DNA from: Pullulanibacillus camelliae
Lineage (GTDB): Bacteria; Bacillota; Bacilli; Bacillales; Sporolactobacillaceae
DNA length: 64,000 nucleotides
Direction of reading: 5' to 3'
Assembly (NCBI RefSeq): GCF_014642655.1
Contig: NZ_BMIR01000001.1
Span: 297,518 to 361,517, forward strand
Shown here piece by piece: positions 19,233 to 29,355 of the stretch. A program made the translations under genes and the position numbers. The notes under the pieces were generated by a model. It did not search any database and was not told where the DNA came from. It saw only the letters and a list, made by a program, of their open reading frames with translations. Every line of letters starts with the position of its first letter. Position 1 is the first letter of the stretch.

Positions 19233-20693
19233 TTAATTTGTTTTTTCTAAAGAAGCCATATTGTCCGTTTGACTCTCTTTCCCCAAAATTAAATAATCCA
19301 TTTCCGCTTTTGGTATGCTTCGAAATGTTTTTCCATTTATTATATAGAAAATAGTCCCGATGATTATCCATATTATTAAAGCAATCCATGCTGGCTTATT
19401 TAAAAAGGCTGGCGAACCAGGAACAACAAGGAGAGCAAGAAAGGCCATACTGAAAAGAATACCCAAAAGCGAAAAGGCCTTTTTAACTGGGGCGATCAAC
19501 CTATCTCCTTTGGACTGTTTGGACCATCTAAAAAATTTATAGGCATCCAGGCAGCAATAAAAATAGGCAATCGTAACTCCTGTCGAAGACATATTAACAA
19601 TCCAATTTAGCGCATTGCGGCCAAACCAAGGTGCTAAGAGACAGATCGAGCATGTAAAAATGATACCAGCATAAGGGGTTTTATACTTAGCATGTAGCTT
19701 AGCAAAGGCTTGGGGTAGAATCCTTGCTCTTCCCATAGCAAACATCAAACGACTTGTTGACACGATAAAGCCATTAATACCCGTGAAAATACCCATACAT
19801 AAGGCTACTGCAAGAACAAACATGCCAACATGACCAAGAACTTCATCAACACCATCCCCAGTCCCCCAAATGGATGTTGATAGGCTTTGCCAAGGAGCCG
19901 ACATCGCCGTTACAAAGATCATTAATGAATACACGAGCCCTGCGGCAACAAGTGACAAAATGATAAGTTTTAATGCCTTATTTGAAGAGAAATTGAATTC
20001 TTCAGCAACTTGTGGAATACTGTCAAATCCTACATAAGCCCAGGGCGCAATCGCCACCATTGCAAGAATTCCAGAAATCGCTGAAGTTCCTGGTTTGAAT
20101 ATCGGTTTGATATTATGAAACGATGTATCAGGACTTATACTCATGCTAATACCGAGAAATAGAACACCGGCTGCAAGAATCAGGCAAAAGATAAATTGCC
20201 ATTTTCCAGAAAGCCCACCACCACGAATATTTAAGATACAGAAAACAAAAAGCGCTAGGCTTGCGATGACAATTTCGATAAAATAAACATTCCAGCCAGC
20301 AACAGTATATAAGAGTAAATGCTTCACGACGCTAGGAAAAAGATATTTAACCATTAAGGCAAGTGCCGTTGCATTTAATGCCACAATCGATAAATATCCT
20401 AATGTTAAAAACCACCCACAAATATACGCATGAATGCGTCCTAGACTGGCGTAAGCATAAGCAAATTCCCCTCCAGATACCGGAAAGTGTTTAACTAGCG
20501 TTCCATAGCTTAAACCAATCACAATCATAAAAAGAGCACCGATACATAAACCAATGATGGCACCCAGCGGTCCTGCTTGTCCCATCCATGCCCCTGGTTG
20601 TACAAAACACCCCCAACCAACAGCTGATCCAAAAGCAACAGCCCAAACCCAATGCGGTTTTAAAGACCTCTCTAATTGCTTCCTCTCTTCCAT
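19233..20693 (-). CDS. APC-family amino acid permease
   Basis: Twelve-helix amino acid/polyamine/organocation permease of 486 aa. The N-terminal signature is FGSAVGWGCFVQPGAWMGQAG (the unwound helix 1), then FPVSGGEFAYAYASLGR in helix 3 and PWAYVGFDSIPQVAEEF in helix 6. It is a single gene with its own terminator and an AAGGAG site. The substrate is probably an amino acid or related amine; it cannot be specified. Confidence 0.87.
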   Translation of the reverse strand: MEERKQLERSLKPHWVWAVAFGSAVGWGCFVQPGAWMGQAGPLGAIIGLCIGALFMIVIGLSYGTLVKHFPVSGGEFAYAYASLGRIHAYICGWFLTLGYLSIVALNATALALMVKYLFPSVVKHLLLYTVAGWNVYFIEIVIASLALFVFCILNIRGGGLSGKWQFIFCLILAAGVLFLGISMSISPDTSFHNIKPIFKPGTSAISGILAMVAIAPWAYVGFDSIPQVAEEFNFSSNKALKLIILSLVAAGLVYSLMIFVTAMSAPWQSLSTSIWGTGDGVDEVLGHVGMFVLAVALCMGIFTGINGFIVSTSRLMFAMGRARILPQAFAKLHAKYKTPYAGIIFTCSICLLAPWFGRNALNWIVNMSSTGVTIAYFYCCLDAYKFFRWSKQSKGDRLIAPVKKAFSLLGILFSMAFLALLVVPGSPAFLNKPAWIALIIWIIIGTIFYIINGKTFRSIPKAEMDYLILGKESQTDNMASLEKTN

Positions 20694-21124
20694 ATAAGAA
20701 ATCTCCTTTTCAATTATAGAGGAAATCCGTAAGCATAAGGGACTTTAAACTATTAAGTACTTTAATTATAGTATTCTATACCCATTACTACTTAAACAGA
20801 TCCCCCTCCTAGGTCATCCTAGTATCTATATATTTTTTCATATCAAACTCTTCATAGCAATGAGATTGCCTATGTAAATCTTTCATCAGATAATATAGGT
20901 TAATTAAAAATTCATGTCTTGGAAAAGTACAAATAACCTGATTTATTCATCCTTCAAAGAAAAACGAGATTTCAGTTCAAGACCAAACTATATTAGGAAT
21001 AATATTGAGAAATTCACTGCGATGAAGCAATAAAATGATCGTGCACTAAAAAGTTATCTGTTTTTGGGCATACTTTTCCCTTGGCGCGAAAATAAATGTT
21101 GAAATTGGGTATAGCATGGGTAGG
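20694..21124. other. Intergenic region upstream of permease
   Basis: About 430 AT-rich bases. No gene or clear regulatory site seen. Confidence 0.4.
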
Positions 21125-21248
21125 TGATTTCCGCTCCTGGCACTCGCTTTCCACGGGCACGGCCTCAGCCTCCTCGGAAGAAAGACACTTCCTGCGGGGT
21201 CTTCGGACACGTGCTGTTCCCGTAGGAGTCTCGTGCCATACGCTCCAA
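21125..21248 (+). repeat. Bacillaceae-type dispersed repeat, fuller copy
   Basis: Runs GATTTCCGCTCCTGGCACTC...CCACGGGCACGGCCTCAGCC, then GCGGGGTCTTCGGACACG and GTAGGAGTCTCGTGCC. It ends exactly where the transposase relic stops. Related sequence occurs at 10286, 12720, 18840 and 46865. Confidence 0.7.
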
Positions 21249-21680
21249 TCACTCTAGTTTTAGCCTTTGAATGCGCTGTAGTATGTCCCAAAAAAACGCT
21301 TGATACACGAAACTGGAAGAACATTTGAAGGACAAAGATCACCCGGATTTCACTAATTTACTAGCGACTTTAATGATCTTTGTCCGTATCGTTTGAATCT
21401 GCATATTCTTTTGTCCCTCTAGATTGATCAGCCGCATTATCTTCGGAATATCCGGCGATCATTTGATAGAGTTTTGGCGAATCAGCTGTTCATTCGCATG
21501 AACAAAGTAACGCCTTTCATCCTTTAGTTTGAGGTGTTGAATCAGAGTTTGTGAAAAACCAATTTTTTCGTCAAATTCTCGAAATAAGAACTCACCTGTA
21601 TCGGAGGAAAGGGCTCCTCTATCATTTGACAATTTAATTCTACGATTGAAATCAAGCGTTATTTGCGGTAAAGGAGCCAT
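21249..21680 (-). pseudogene. IS1380-family transposase relic
   Basis: The N-terminal part (21459-21680) reads KLSNDRGALSSDTGEFLF, the start of IS1380-type transposases. A frameshift follows RQ; in the next frame the sequence continues LYQMIAGYSEDNAAD. A large internal deletion then joins to a C-terminal part, TIRTKIIKVASKLVKSG, a TGA in place of an Arg codon, and SLSFKCSSSFVYQAFFWDIL, ending at 21249. The intact gene would be about 430 aa, so most of the catalytic DDE region is gone and it cannot be active. Confidence 0.75.
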
Positions 21681-21855
21681 TATAAGAAGCCTTTCTGATG
21701 GTTATTTCTTCGTCGTTTTAACCTTATCAGAAACGGATTTTTTCATTTAGTTGATGCGTTGAAATACAGAATAAACCACTTGATAGATAAGCCTTTTTAC
21801 TGTGTTTTGGGAACTTCTATGAATAGTCTAGGAATAATTATATTAAAAAATTAAT

Positions 21856-21886
21856 CCCTCATTTTATTCTTAAATAAATGAGGGGG
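21856..21886 (-). terminator. Terminator of the sugar-acid operon
   Basis: CCCTCATTT near 21856-21864 pairs with AAATGAGGG near 21877-21885 around a short AT-rich loop. On the minus strand GAGGGATTAATTTTTT follows. It lies about 90 bases past the MHS transporter stop. Confidence 0.7.
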
Positions 21887-21978
21887 GGAATATATTATTA
21901 CAAATAATTAATGTACATAAGTTGATCTTATTTTTCTATGATTTTTATTAATTGGCTACTAAACAAGTTAGCCTCTTA

Positions 21979-23274
21979 TCATGCAATTTTTTTATTTTTT
22001 TTTCTACTTTTAGCTATACTATCCTTTGCAAAGAAGGCTGAAACAAAAGAGATTAAACCAATTATCAGCAAAAAGATAGAGACTAACCACGGCTTTCCAT
22101 CCAAAGGGACAAGCAAAGTTGTAGCAATTAAAGGAGTTAGCCCTCCTAAAATAGATGAAAATTGATAGGCTATAGACAAACCTGTATAACGAACTTTCGT
22201 ATCAAATTGTTCTGCAAACAAAACAGATTGAACACTAAACATCATTGTAGGACCAAAGGTATAAGCAATAATTATTGCCAAAGCAATGAGCAAGGGAATT
22301 TTTGTATTGAGTAAACCAAAGAATGGGAATGCAAAAGCCATTACAAAAAAAGCGCTGATCAAATAAATAATTTTCCGACCTATTTTATCTGAAATGATTC
22401 CAAAGATTGGACAAGCAATAATACTAATTGCTGAAGCCAACATTATTCCTGTAGTTGAAACCGTTGTATTAAATTTTAATTGCGTCGTTATATAAGCAAT
22501 AGCAAATACGTTAAAGATGTTTGATGAAACTGCCTCGCCAAAGCGAGCGCCTAATGTTATAAGGACACTTTTAAGATCTGTACGTAAAATTTCAACAACT
22601 GGCATGTTAGCCTCATTATTTTTTTCTAAGACATTTTTTTTAAATTCAGGTGATTCCTCCACATTGCTACGAATAAACACTCCTACAAGAAGTAATACAA
22701 TACTTATTAAAAATGGAATTCTCCATCCCCATGACATAAACTGTGCTTCAGGTAGTTTAGAAACTAAGGTAAACATCCCAGTAGATAATAAAATACCTGC
22801 TGGAGAAGCGGATTGAGGTAAGCTTGCCCAGAAACCCCTTTTTGAGTTTGGTGAGTGTTCGATTGTCATTAATGCTGCACCACCATACTCTCCACCAATT
22901 CCAATCCCCTGCAACACTCTTAGTATACATAATAGAATAGGTGCCCATATCCCTATAGTTTGTGATGACGGCATTAAGCCAATCAAAAACGTTGATAATC
23001 CCATTATTAAGATTGTTATAATAAGAACCTTCTTACGTCCGATCTTATCACCATAGTGCCCAAAAATGATTCCACCTAGTGGCCGAGAAATAAAGCCAAT
23101 TGCAAATGTAGTAAGGGATAATAACGTTCCAATTAGAGGATCTGTATGATTAAAAAATATTTTATTAAATACTAGTGCAGCTGCTGTTCCATAAAGAAAA
23201 AAGTCATACCATTCAATTAAAGCACCTATAAAACTCCCTATAACAACCTTCCTCATCGAATGATCCGCAGTCAT
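21979..23274 (-). CDS. MFS transporter, metabolite:H+ symporter (MHS) family
   Basis: Twelve-helix carrier of 431 aa related to ShiA/ProP/KgtP. It begins VIGSFIGALIEWYDFFLYGTAAALVF, with GHYGDKIGRKKVL after helix 2 and GEYGGAALMTIEH in helix 4. A longer frame opens at 23289, but GGAGG sits 8 nt before the ATG at 23274. It is last in the six-gene operon headed by the Zn-dehydrogenase and most likely imports the operon's sugar acid. Confidence 0.88.
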   Translation of the reverse strand: MTADHSMRKVVIGSFIGALIEWYDFFLYGTAAALVFNKIFFNHTDPLIGTLLSLTTFAIGFISRPLGGIIFGHYGDKIGRKKVLIITILIMGLSTFLIGLMPSSQTIGIWAPILLCILRVLQGIGIGGEYGGAALMTIEHSPNSKRGFWASLPQSASPAGILLSTGMFTLVSKLPEAQFMSWGWRIPFLISIVLLLVGVFIRSNVEESPEFKKNVLEKNNEANMPVVEILRTDLKSVLITLGARFGEAVSSNIFNVFAIAYITTQLKFNTTVSTTGIMLASAISIIACPIFGIISDKIGRKIIYLISAFFVMAFAFPFFGLLNTKIPLLIALAIIIAYTFGPTMMFSVQSVLFAEQFDTKVRYTGLSIAYQFSSILGGLTPLIATTLLVPLDGKPWLVSIFLLIIGLISFVSAFFAKDSIAKSRKKNKKIA

Positions 23275-23299
23275 ACCACTAACCTCCATTTATTTGATC

Positions 23300-24379
23300 T
23301 TATTCTTGCATGTCACTTATTGCTCTTTCATCCCACTCTAAACAAAGTCCTTTCCCTTGCGGCATTTGTACATAACCATTTTCTATTGCTAGTGGTTCTT
23401 TAAATAATGGTGTTGCCCAAGTTACCCATTCTAATTTCCGCTTCTTTTTAATAAGTGGAAATAAATGCACCGCTATTTCTGGAAATAAATGTATAGATGA
23501 AAATTTATTATAAAGATCGAATAAGACGTTTAATTTCATCCATCCTGTTATACCGCCAATTCTTTGTAGATCAGGGGTAAGCGTTTTCAAATTATCCATA
23601 TCCAAAAAGGCTAGAAAGGAATTAATATGATATAAATTTTCACCAAATGTAAGTGGTGTAACCATAGATTTGGCTAAATCTCCATACCCTTTTAAATTTT
23701 CCACATCAATAGGTTCTTCAATCCACCGAATCCCATATAACTGTAGGTATCTATCCATGTAATTTGAAATCTCTGTATCCCACCCCTGGTTCACATCACA
23801 TAAAAGCTCCATTTTATCATCAAGCACATATTGAATTTCCTTTAGTAAGCTAATATCATCATCAACATTCGCTCTACCTAAACGCATTTTAAGTGTTCGG
23901 AATCCTTGATTGGCGAATTCTTCCGCTTGTTTGCATACAAGCTCTTGTGACTCTAACCACAAGCCATCACTTTGATAAGCCTCAATAGCTTGCCTCTCTC
24001 CACCCAAAAATTGATACAGGGGCAAGTTTGCGGCCTTTGCTGCAATATCCCATAAGGCAATATCTATTAAAGATATTGCAAAAGTAGGTAATCCTTGATG
24101 TCCCAATAGCTTTGTCGCATCCCACATTTTTTTCCATAAAACATCTATATGTCTTGGGTCTTGCCCAATAAGGAATTGCTCTAAATAATTTATACAAGCT
24201 TTTATAGCCCTGGCCCCATGATAATGAAAAGCTTGCACATAAGAAATACCCGTCATCTCTTCATCAGTGAGAATATCCAGAATAACAAATATAACTTTTT
24301 TGGATTTCCTTACACATGACACTACTGGATACTTAACAGGGACAGCAACTACACGAGGTCTGATCTCTATTATTTTCAT
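23300..24379 (-). CDS. Enolase-superfamily enzyme, mandelate racemase/muconate lactonizing type
   Basis: A 359-aa barrel enzyme that abstracts a proton alpha to a carboxylate (dehydratase or epimerase). Visible residues are LKMRLG (catalytic Lys plus Arg), LLCDVNQGW, WIEEPID and FGENLYH (three metal ligands), LTPDLQRIGG, and SSIHLFPEIAVHLFP with the His of the Asp-His pair. This is the mandelate-racemase subgroup layout. The substrate is likely a sugar acid. It lies 62 bp after the aldehyde dehydrogenase and 25 bp before the transporter. Confidence 0.88.
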   Translation of the reverse strand: MKIIEIRPRVVAVPVKYPVVSCVRKSKKVIFVILDILTDEEMTGISYVQAFHYHGARAIKACINYLEQFLIGQDPRHIDVLWKKMWDATKLLGHQGLPTFAISLIDIALWDIAAKAANLPLYQFLGGERQAIEAYQSDGLWLESQELVCKQAEEFANQGFRTLKMRLGRANVDDDISLLKEIQYVLDDKMELLCDVNQGWDTEISNYMDRYLQLYGIRWIEEPIDVENLKGYGDLAKSMVTPLTFGENLYHINSFLAFLDMDNLKTLTPDLQRIGGITGWMKLNVLFDLYNKFSSIHLFPEIAVHLFPLIKKKRKLEWVTWATPLFKEPLAIENGYVQMPQGKGLCLEWDERAISDMQE

Positions 24380-24441
24380 TAATCTCTCCTCCCTTCCAGC
24401 AATGCCGAAGAAATTGCTTTATTGGCATTGCTCATATTATT

Positions 24442-25881
24442 TTAATAAATATCTATTGAAGCATATTTCGTTTCTAAAAATGAGTCCATCCCATAATATC
24501 CACCCTCACGTCCTATTCCACTTTCTTTCCACCCTCCAAATGGTGCTTGGACAACTCCTGGAATTGGATCATTGATACCTATAATTCCATATTCTAACTC
24601 TTCTAGCATCCTATAAGATCTACCTAAATCTTTAGTAAAAACATACGCTGCCAGTCCATATAAGCTATCGTTTGCTTTTTGAATGACTTCTTCTTCTGAA
24701 GCAAATGTAATAATCGGAGCAACTGGACCAAATGTTTCCTCATAATAGATATCCATTGTATTATCAACATTTTCAATGATTGTAGGTTCATAAAAATATC
24801 CTTTTTTACCCTTTACATGATAACGATGCCCTCCAGTCAAAATAATTCCACCTTTATTAACTGCATCCTTTACTTGAGAGTGAACTTTTTCATATGCCTT
24901 TTTATCTATTAAAGGACCAATATCTATATCTTCATCAAACCCATCACCTGTTTTCATTTCTTTAACTTTTTGAACAAGGTTTGTTATAAACGCTTCCTTA
25001 ATAGACTCCTCAACATATAATCGATTTGCACAAATACAAGTTTGTCCAGCATTTCTATATTTACTTATAATGAAGGAGTTAACGGCTTGATCAATATCTG
25101 AATCTGCAAATACAATAAATGGTGCATGTCCTCCTAATTCAAGTGAGAGCTTTTTTACCTGCTCTGAAGCATTCTGATACAAATACTTTCCAACCCTAGT
25201 TGAACCCGTAAAAGCAATCTTTCTCACTACTTGATTCTCCAAAAATTCCTTACCTATTATCGCTCCTTCACCAGTAACCAAATTAATAGTGCCATTTGGA
25301 AAACCGGCTTTATGAAGAACTTTGAAAATTTCCACAGCGGTGAACGGGGTAAGTTCCGATGGTTTCACAACAACAGTGCACCCTGCAGCTAGCGCTGGCG
25401 CTATTTTTCTTGTTATCATTGAAGCTGGAAAATTCCAAGGCGTAATGGCTGCTACCACACCAATAGGTTGCCGAATCACCATTAAACGCTTGTTTTGATG
25501 TGAAGAAGGGAGCGTATCGCCATATACTCTTTTTGCCTCCTCTGCGTACCATTTTAGGTACTCTGCTGCCATTTTCACTTCATTTTTTGCTTCGGAAAGA
25601 GGTTTCCCTTGTTCAAGAGTCATTATCGCTGCGATTTCATCCTTCTTAATTAGTAGCTGCTCATAAGCCTTATACATAATGTTGCTTCTTTCGTATGCTG
25701 TCATCTTTGACCATAGTCGAAAAGCTTGATTTGCAGCTTCAATTGCTTTTGAAGCATCTTCGCGATTGGCTGATGGAATAGTCCCTATTTTTTCATCAGT
25801 AGCTGGATTTTTAACTTCATCCCTTTTTTGTGAGCAAGATTCAACCCATGATCCATTGACAAACATTTTTTCATTTATCAT
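24442..25881 (-). CDS. Aldehyde dehydrogenase, succinate-semialdehyde dehydrogenase-like
   Basis: A 479-aa GabD-type dehydrogenase. It has ITPWNFPASMITRKIAPAL, LELGGHAPFIVFADSD, NAGQTCICANR (catalytic Cys followed by a second Cys, as in GabD) and APFGGWKESGIGREGG. In this operon the likely substrate is a short hydroxyaldehyde released by the class II aldolase (glycolaldehyde, lactaldehyde or similar) rather than succinate semialdehyde; that is inferred. GGGGGG precedes ATG. Confidence 0.88.
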   Translation of the reverse strand: MINEKMFVNGSWVESCSQKRDEVKNPATDEKIGTIPSANREDASKAIEAANQAFRLWSKMTAYERSNIMYKAYEQLLIKKDEIAAIMTLEQGKPLSEAKNEVKMAAEYLKWYAEEAKRVYGDTLPSSHQNKRLMVIRQPIGVVAAITPWNFPASMITRKIAPALAAGCTVVVKPSELTPFTAVEIFKVLHKAGFPNGTINLVTGEGAIIGKEFLENQVVRKIAFTGSTRVGKYLYQNASEQVKKLSLELGGHAPFIVFADSDIDQAVNSFIISKYRNAGQTCICANRLYVEESIKEAFITNLVQKVKEMKTGDGFDEDIDIGPLIDKKAYEKVHSQVKDAVNKGGIILTGGHRYHVKGKKGYFYEPTIIENVDNTMDIYYEETFGPVAPIITFASEEEVIQKANDSLYGLAAYVFTKDLGRSYRMLEELEYGIIGINDPIPGVVQAPFGGWKESGIGREGGYYGMDSFLETKYASIDIY

Positions 25882-25898
25882 CCTTTTCCCCCCTATAC

Positions 25899-26735
25899 TT
25901 AGGCTTTACCTTGACTTCCAAATAAAGTGATTTTAGTTCTCACAATGTCACAAATTATATTTTGAACACCCATATTAAGAGTGAAAAAGTCATTTTGATT
26001 TTCATCACTTAATTCGCGCCTTAAATAGTCAACGGTTGCTCTCCGCCATTCAGTAGCAATATTTACTTTACTAATACCTAATTGAATAGCTTTTTTTATA
26101 TCTTCATGCGAAACTCCAGTCCCGCCATGCAACACCATAGGAATTCCTACCCTATCATGAATGATTTTTAGGTGACCTAGATTTATATTTATCTCTTCAC
26201 CATAAGCAGCATGGATATTGCCAAGAGCAACCGCTAAACTATTCACATTTGTCTTTCTTACAAAGAATTCTGCTTCGCCAGGATCAGTAAGTGATTGGAA
26301 CTCATCTTGTCCTCTGGTTCCCAATTTCCCCAATTCAGCTTCGAGTGGCAATCCTAACGTACTTGATGCTTTTTTAATTTGCTGTGTAATAGAAATATTC
26401 TCTTCAATATTTAAACGTGAACCATCAAACATTAACGAGGTATAACCACATCTTATCGCATGAATAGCCTGTTCGAATCCTGTTCCATGATCAAGATGTA
26501 ACGCTACTGGAATCTTTGCTTCTGTAGCAACTTCTTTAACAAGGGCAGCTAAGTAATTCATCCTTGTTTGTTTAAAAGTCCCTTGCCCCGTTTGTACAAT
26601 GACTGGTGACTCCATTTCTTCTGCCGTTTTAATTACTGCTACTATACTGTTTAAATGGTCGACACTAAAGGCACCAACTGCATACCCCTTCTTATAAGCA
26701 TCCTCTAACATTTGCTTTCCTGAAACTAGTGGCAT
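25899..26735 (-). CDS. Class II fructose-bisphosphate-type aldolase
   Basis: Zinc aldolase of 278 aa related to FbaA, GatY/KbaY and IolJ. Zinc and catalytic motifs are VALHLDHG and VLHGGTGVSHEDI, with NIATEWRRA closing the phosphate site. An ATG at 26744 would add three residues, but AAAGGA is correctly spaced only from the ATG at 26735. It probably splits a ketose phosphate made by the upstream kinase into dihydroxyacetone phosphate and an aldehyde. Confidence 0.88.
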   Translation of the reverse strand: MPLVSGKQMLEDAYKKGYAVGAFSVDHLNSIVAVIKTAEEMESPVIVQTGQGTFKQTRMNYLAALVKEVATEAKIPVALHLDHGTGFEQAIHAIRCGYTSLMFDGSRLNIEENISITQQIKKASSTLGLPLEAELGKLGTRGQDEFQSLTDPGEAEFFVRKTNVNSLAVALGNIHAAYGEEININLGHLKIIHDRVGIPMVLHGGTGVSHEDIKKAIQLGISKVNIATEWRRATVDYLRRELSDENQNDFFTLNMGVQNIICDIVRTKITLFGSQGKA

Positions 26736-26755
26736 TCTTAACATTCCTTTCTTTA

Positions 26756-28207
26756 TTACTTATTAATATTAGAAATCGTTTTTAAATAACGGTTTTTATA
26801 ATGATCTTCTAATCTATCAATTTCTTTTAGATCAGGTTCTATTGTTAAAGAAGGAGGAGTAGGAACATCTTCAATTTCTCCACAACTTTTAGCTGCTAAA
26901 ATGGCAGCACCACGTGCAACTGCTTCAGAATCCCTAACAATTTGTAGATTTTTATTTAAGATATTAGCTTTTGTTCTCATCCAAAATTGATTTTGAGTCG
27001 AACCACCAATGACCATTAGTCTTTCAATGGGAAAATTTAAATTCTCCAAAAGCTCCATCCTATTTCTAAATAAGTTACCCAATCCATGAATTAGTGCATG
27101 TGAAAGCTCACTTGAATTAGAGTGTGTTATCGCTCCCCCAAACCAACCATATTGGACTTGATTCCCTTCATCAAAGGGAATAGGGAAGAAGTCAATACTC
27201 CCATCTTTAATTTCATCTTTTGATAAAACATCAAGAAACTGGTCATAATTCCAACCGGTAATAGAAAGAAACCATTCAACAATACCTCCAGTTCTGCCGA
27301 CTGGTAATAAAACATAATGGCGATTTGGTATCACATGACATCCGATTGTAAATGGAGGAAGAGTTGGAAATTGGCTTAAATCTTTTTCTGGTATTGTAAT
27401 GATAAGCGTCTCAGCAGTCCCACATGAATTCGTTACATCCCCATCGAAAATAGCACCTATACCAAAGGCACCCACAATATGGTCATGACCAGCAATCGTG
27501 ACTGGAATCCCCTTAGGAATTTTAAGTACCCGTGCAACATCTTCTACTAGTTTCCCAATCAACTGCCCTGAATGAACAGGCTCTTTAAACAGTTCGTCTT
27601 TTATACCAAATTCCTTTATCAAATCTTGATCCCAATGTCGTTTTTTTATGTTAAATAGCATCGTACGACTGTCTAGTGATATTTCGGATTGCATATGTCC
27701 AGTCAGTTTATAGGCAATGAAATCTGCAATATTCAACCATGTTCTCGCCGACTTCCATATATCAGGCATAAATCGTTTCATCCATATCATTTTTAAAAGT
27801 GAATACTTTGAATCTGGTATTAAACCTGTGCGTTCAAAGAATTCCTTCGCCGGAACTTTTTTTTGAATTTCTTTTAAAAAATGACTAGGTCTTTGATCAT
27901 ACCAAGCTAAAATGTAGTCATTTTCTTTTCCATCAGCATCCATGAAGACACCTGATTCTGCCATACTCGCAATGCCTATACCTTTGATTTTGATATCTTT
28001 CATTCCATTAATGCACTCGATTAAACACTTTAATGTTTTTTCCCAAAGTTCTGATGAAAGATGATAAATGCCTCCATCACTTGAAACATGAACAGGAGTA
28101 GATAATCGTGCAATCGATTTTAAATCTCCGGCAGTTGTATAAGCTGCTGCCTTAATATGTGTTGAACCTATGTCTAATCCAATATATACAGAATCCTTTA
28201 TCTTCAT
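26756..28207 (-). CDS. FGGY-family carbohydrate kinase
   Basis: A 483-aa sugar kinase. YIGLDIGSTHIKAA is the N-terminal phosphate loop, IAGHDHIVGAFGIG the mid-protein FGGY region and MVIGGSTQNQFWMRTKANIL the C-terminal ATP-site motif. It sits between the Zn-dehydrogenase (24 bp) and the aldolase (20 bp). The substrate should be the keto-sugar or sugar acid formed by the dehydrogenase; whether it acts at C1 or C5 is unknown. Confidence 0.88.
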   Translation of the reverse strand: MKIKDSVYIGLDIGSTHIKAAAYTTAGDLKSIARLSTPVHVSSDGGIYHLSSELWEKTLKCLIECINGMKDIKIKGIGIASMAESGVFMDADGKENDYILAWYDQRPSHFLKEIQKKVPAKEFFERTGLIPDSKYSLLKMIWMKRFMPDIWKSARTWLNIADFIAYKLTGHMQSEISLDSRTMLFNIKKRHWDQDLIKEFGIKDELFKEPVHSGQLIGKLVEDVARVLKIPKGIPVTIAGHDHIVGAFGIGAIFDGDVTNSCGTAETLIITIPEKDLSQFPTLPPFTIGCHVIPNRHYVLLPVGRTGGIVEWFLSITGWNYDQFLDVLSKDEIKDGSIDFFPIPFDEGNQVQYGWFGGAITHSNSSELSHALIHGLGNLFRNRMELLENLNFPIERLMVIGGSTQNQFWMRTKANILNKNLQIVRDSEAVARGAAILAAKSCGEIEDVPTPPSLTIEPDLKEIDRLEDHYKNRYLKTISNINK

Positions 28208-28231
28208 TTTCTCTCCTCTTTTTCAAAATGC

Positions 28232-29230
28232 TTATCCATTCATTTTTACAAATGGTTTGACCGTTTTCCCTTCGCAAAATTCGTCAAACGTTTCTTTAAA
28301 CTTTTCAAATGGAGAGACTTTACTTACTAAACGTTGAAATGACGTCTGGTGTCTCCTATATAATTCAATATTGTCTTTCACTTCATTCAATTGAAAATAG
28401 AAAGAGCGGATAAGATAAAAATCTTTTCTTCGTAACTCTGGTGTCGGCTCTACAATAAAAGGCTCTGAACTTTCTCCCATAACCACAAATGCTCCTCCTG
28501 GTTCAACTGCATAAATTCCTGTTTTTCTACCTAGTGCACTCCCACTTGCTTCAATAACTATAGAAAATTCGGCCGCAATTGAACTATCATTCTTAGAATA
28601 TGGTATAGCGTTGAATTCTTTGGCAAGTTCGATACGCTCCTTTGAAGGATCAGACGCATAAACTTTTTTAAATCCGAAGGCTTGAAGAGTTAAGATTGCA
28701 CCTAATCCTAGTGGGCCACACCCAATAACCAATACGTTGTCACTGGATGTTTGGGATGAATTTCTTTGCATTGCTAATCGTATACCGTGAGCGGCCGTTC
28801 CAATTGTATCTAACAATAATACTCCATCAGTATTTGAGATATCATCAGGTATTGGAATTACATTACTTTCAGGTACTCTAACATATTCTGCATATCCGCC
28901 ATCTCTTTGCCAACCAATCAATCCTGAAATTTCTTGACAGCGGTTATTCTCCCCGTTCAAACAAAATTTACATTTCCCACAAAAAAGAGGTATATAAATT
29001 ATGACTCTTGTTCCTTTTTGTATAGTTACTTTTGCTCCAACAGAATAGATAACACCTGAGATCTCGTGTCCGGGAATGTATTTAGAGCCTTGATAGAAAA
29101 GGCGCTTATCTGAGCCGCATAATCCACAACACTCTACTTTTACCAAAACTTCTTTCTCACCTAAATTGTTTGGTATTTGTTTTTCTACATATTCAATTTC
29201 TTTATTACCTAAAAAATGAATAGCCTTCAT
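28232..29230 (-). CDS. Zinc-dependent alcohol (polyol/sugar-acid) dehydrogenase
   Basis: Medium-chain dehydrogenase of 332 aa. VECCGLCGSDKRLF and PGHEISGVI hold the catalytic zinc ligands, CGKCKFCLNGENNRC the structural zinc, and VIGCGPLGLGAILTLQAFG the NAD loop. It resembles galactitol-1-phosphate and L-threonine dehydrogenases. The frame opens at 29239, but AAAGGA is spaced for the ATG at 29230. It is the first gene of the operon and faces the divergent LysR gene. Confidence 0.87.
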   Translation of the reverse strand: MKAIHFLGNKEIEYVEKQIPNNLGEKEVLVKVECCGLCGSDKRLFYQGSKYIPGHEISGVIYSVGAKVTIQKGTRVIIYIPLFCGKCKFCLNGENNRCQEISGLIGWQRDGGYAEYVRVPESNVIPIPDDISNTDGVLLLDTIGTAAHGIRLAMQRNSSQTSSDNVLVIGCGPLGLGAILTLQAFGFKKVYASDPSKERIELAKEFNAIPYSKNDSSIAAEFSIVIEASGSALGRKTGIYAVEPGGAFVVMGESSEPFIVEPTPELRRKDFYLIRSFYFQLNEVKDNIELYRRHQTSFQRLVSKVSPFEKFKETFDEFCEGKTVKPFVKMNG

Positions 29231-29282
29231 TAGAAACATTTCCTTTCATTTTTTAAAGATTTCATCTCTTGCAATAATTATC

Positions 29283-29296
29283 CGACAGCGCTATCA
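29283..29296 (-). promoter_or_regulatory. cre-like box between the sugar-acid operon and LysR
   Basis: Minus-strand TGATAGCGCTGTCG differs at its last base from the relaxed cre pattern TGWNANCGNTNWCA. It lies 53 bases upstream of the dehydrogenase start, suggesting catabolite control. Confidence 0.5.
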
Positions 29297-29355
29297 TATT
29301 GTAAAATATATAATTCTTATTTTTTTATAAGAATTAGTTATATAGGAGATAAAAA

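Noticed and set aside
21046-21342. 98-codon minus ORF
   Set aside because: It is an out-of-frame reading of the IS1380 relic continuing into the repeat.
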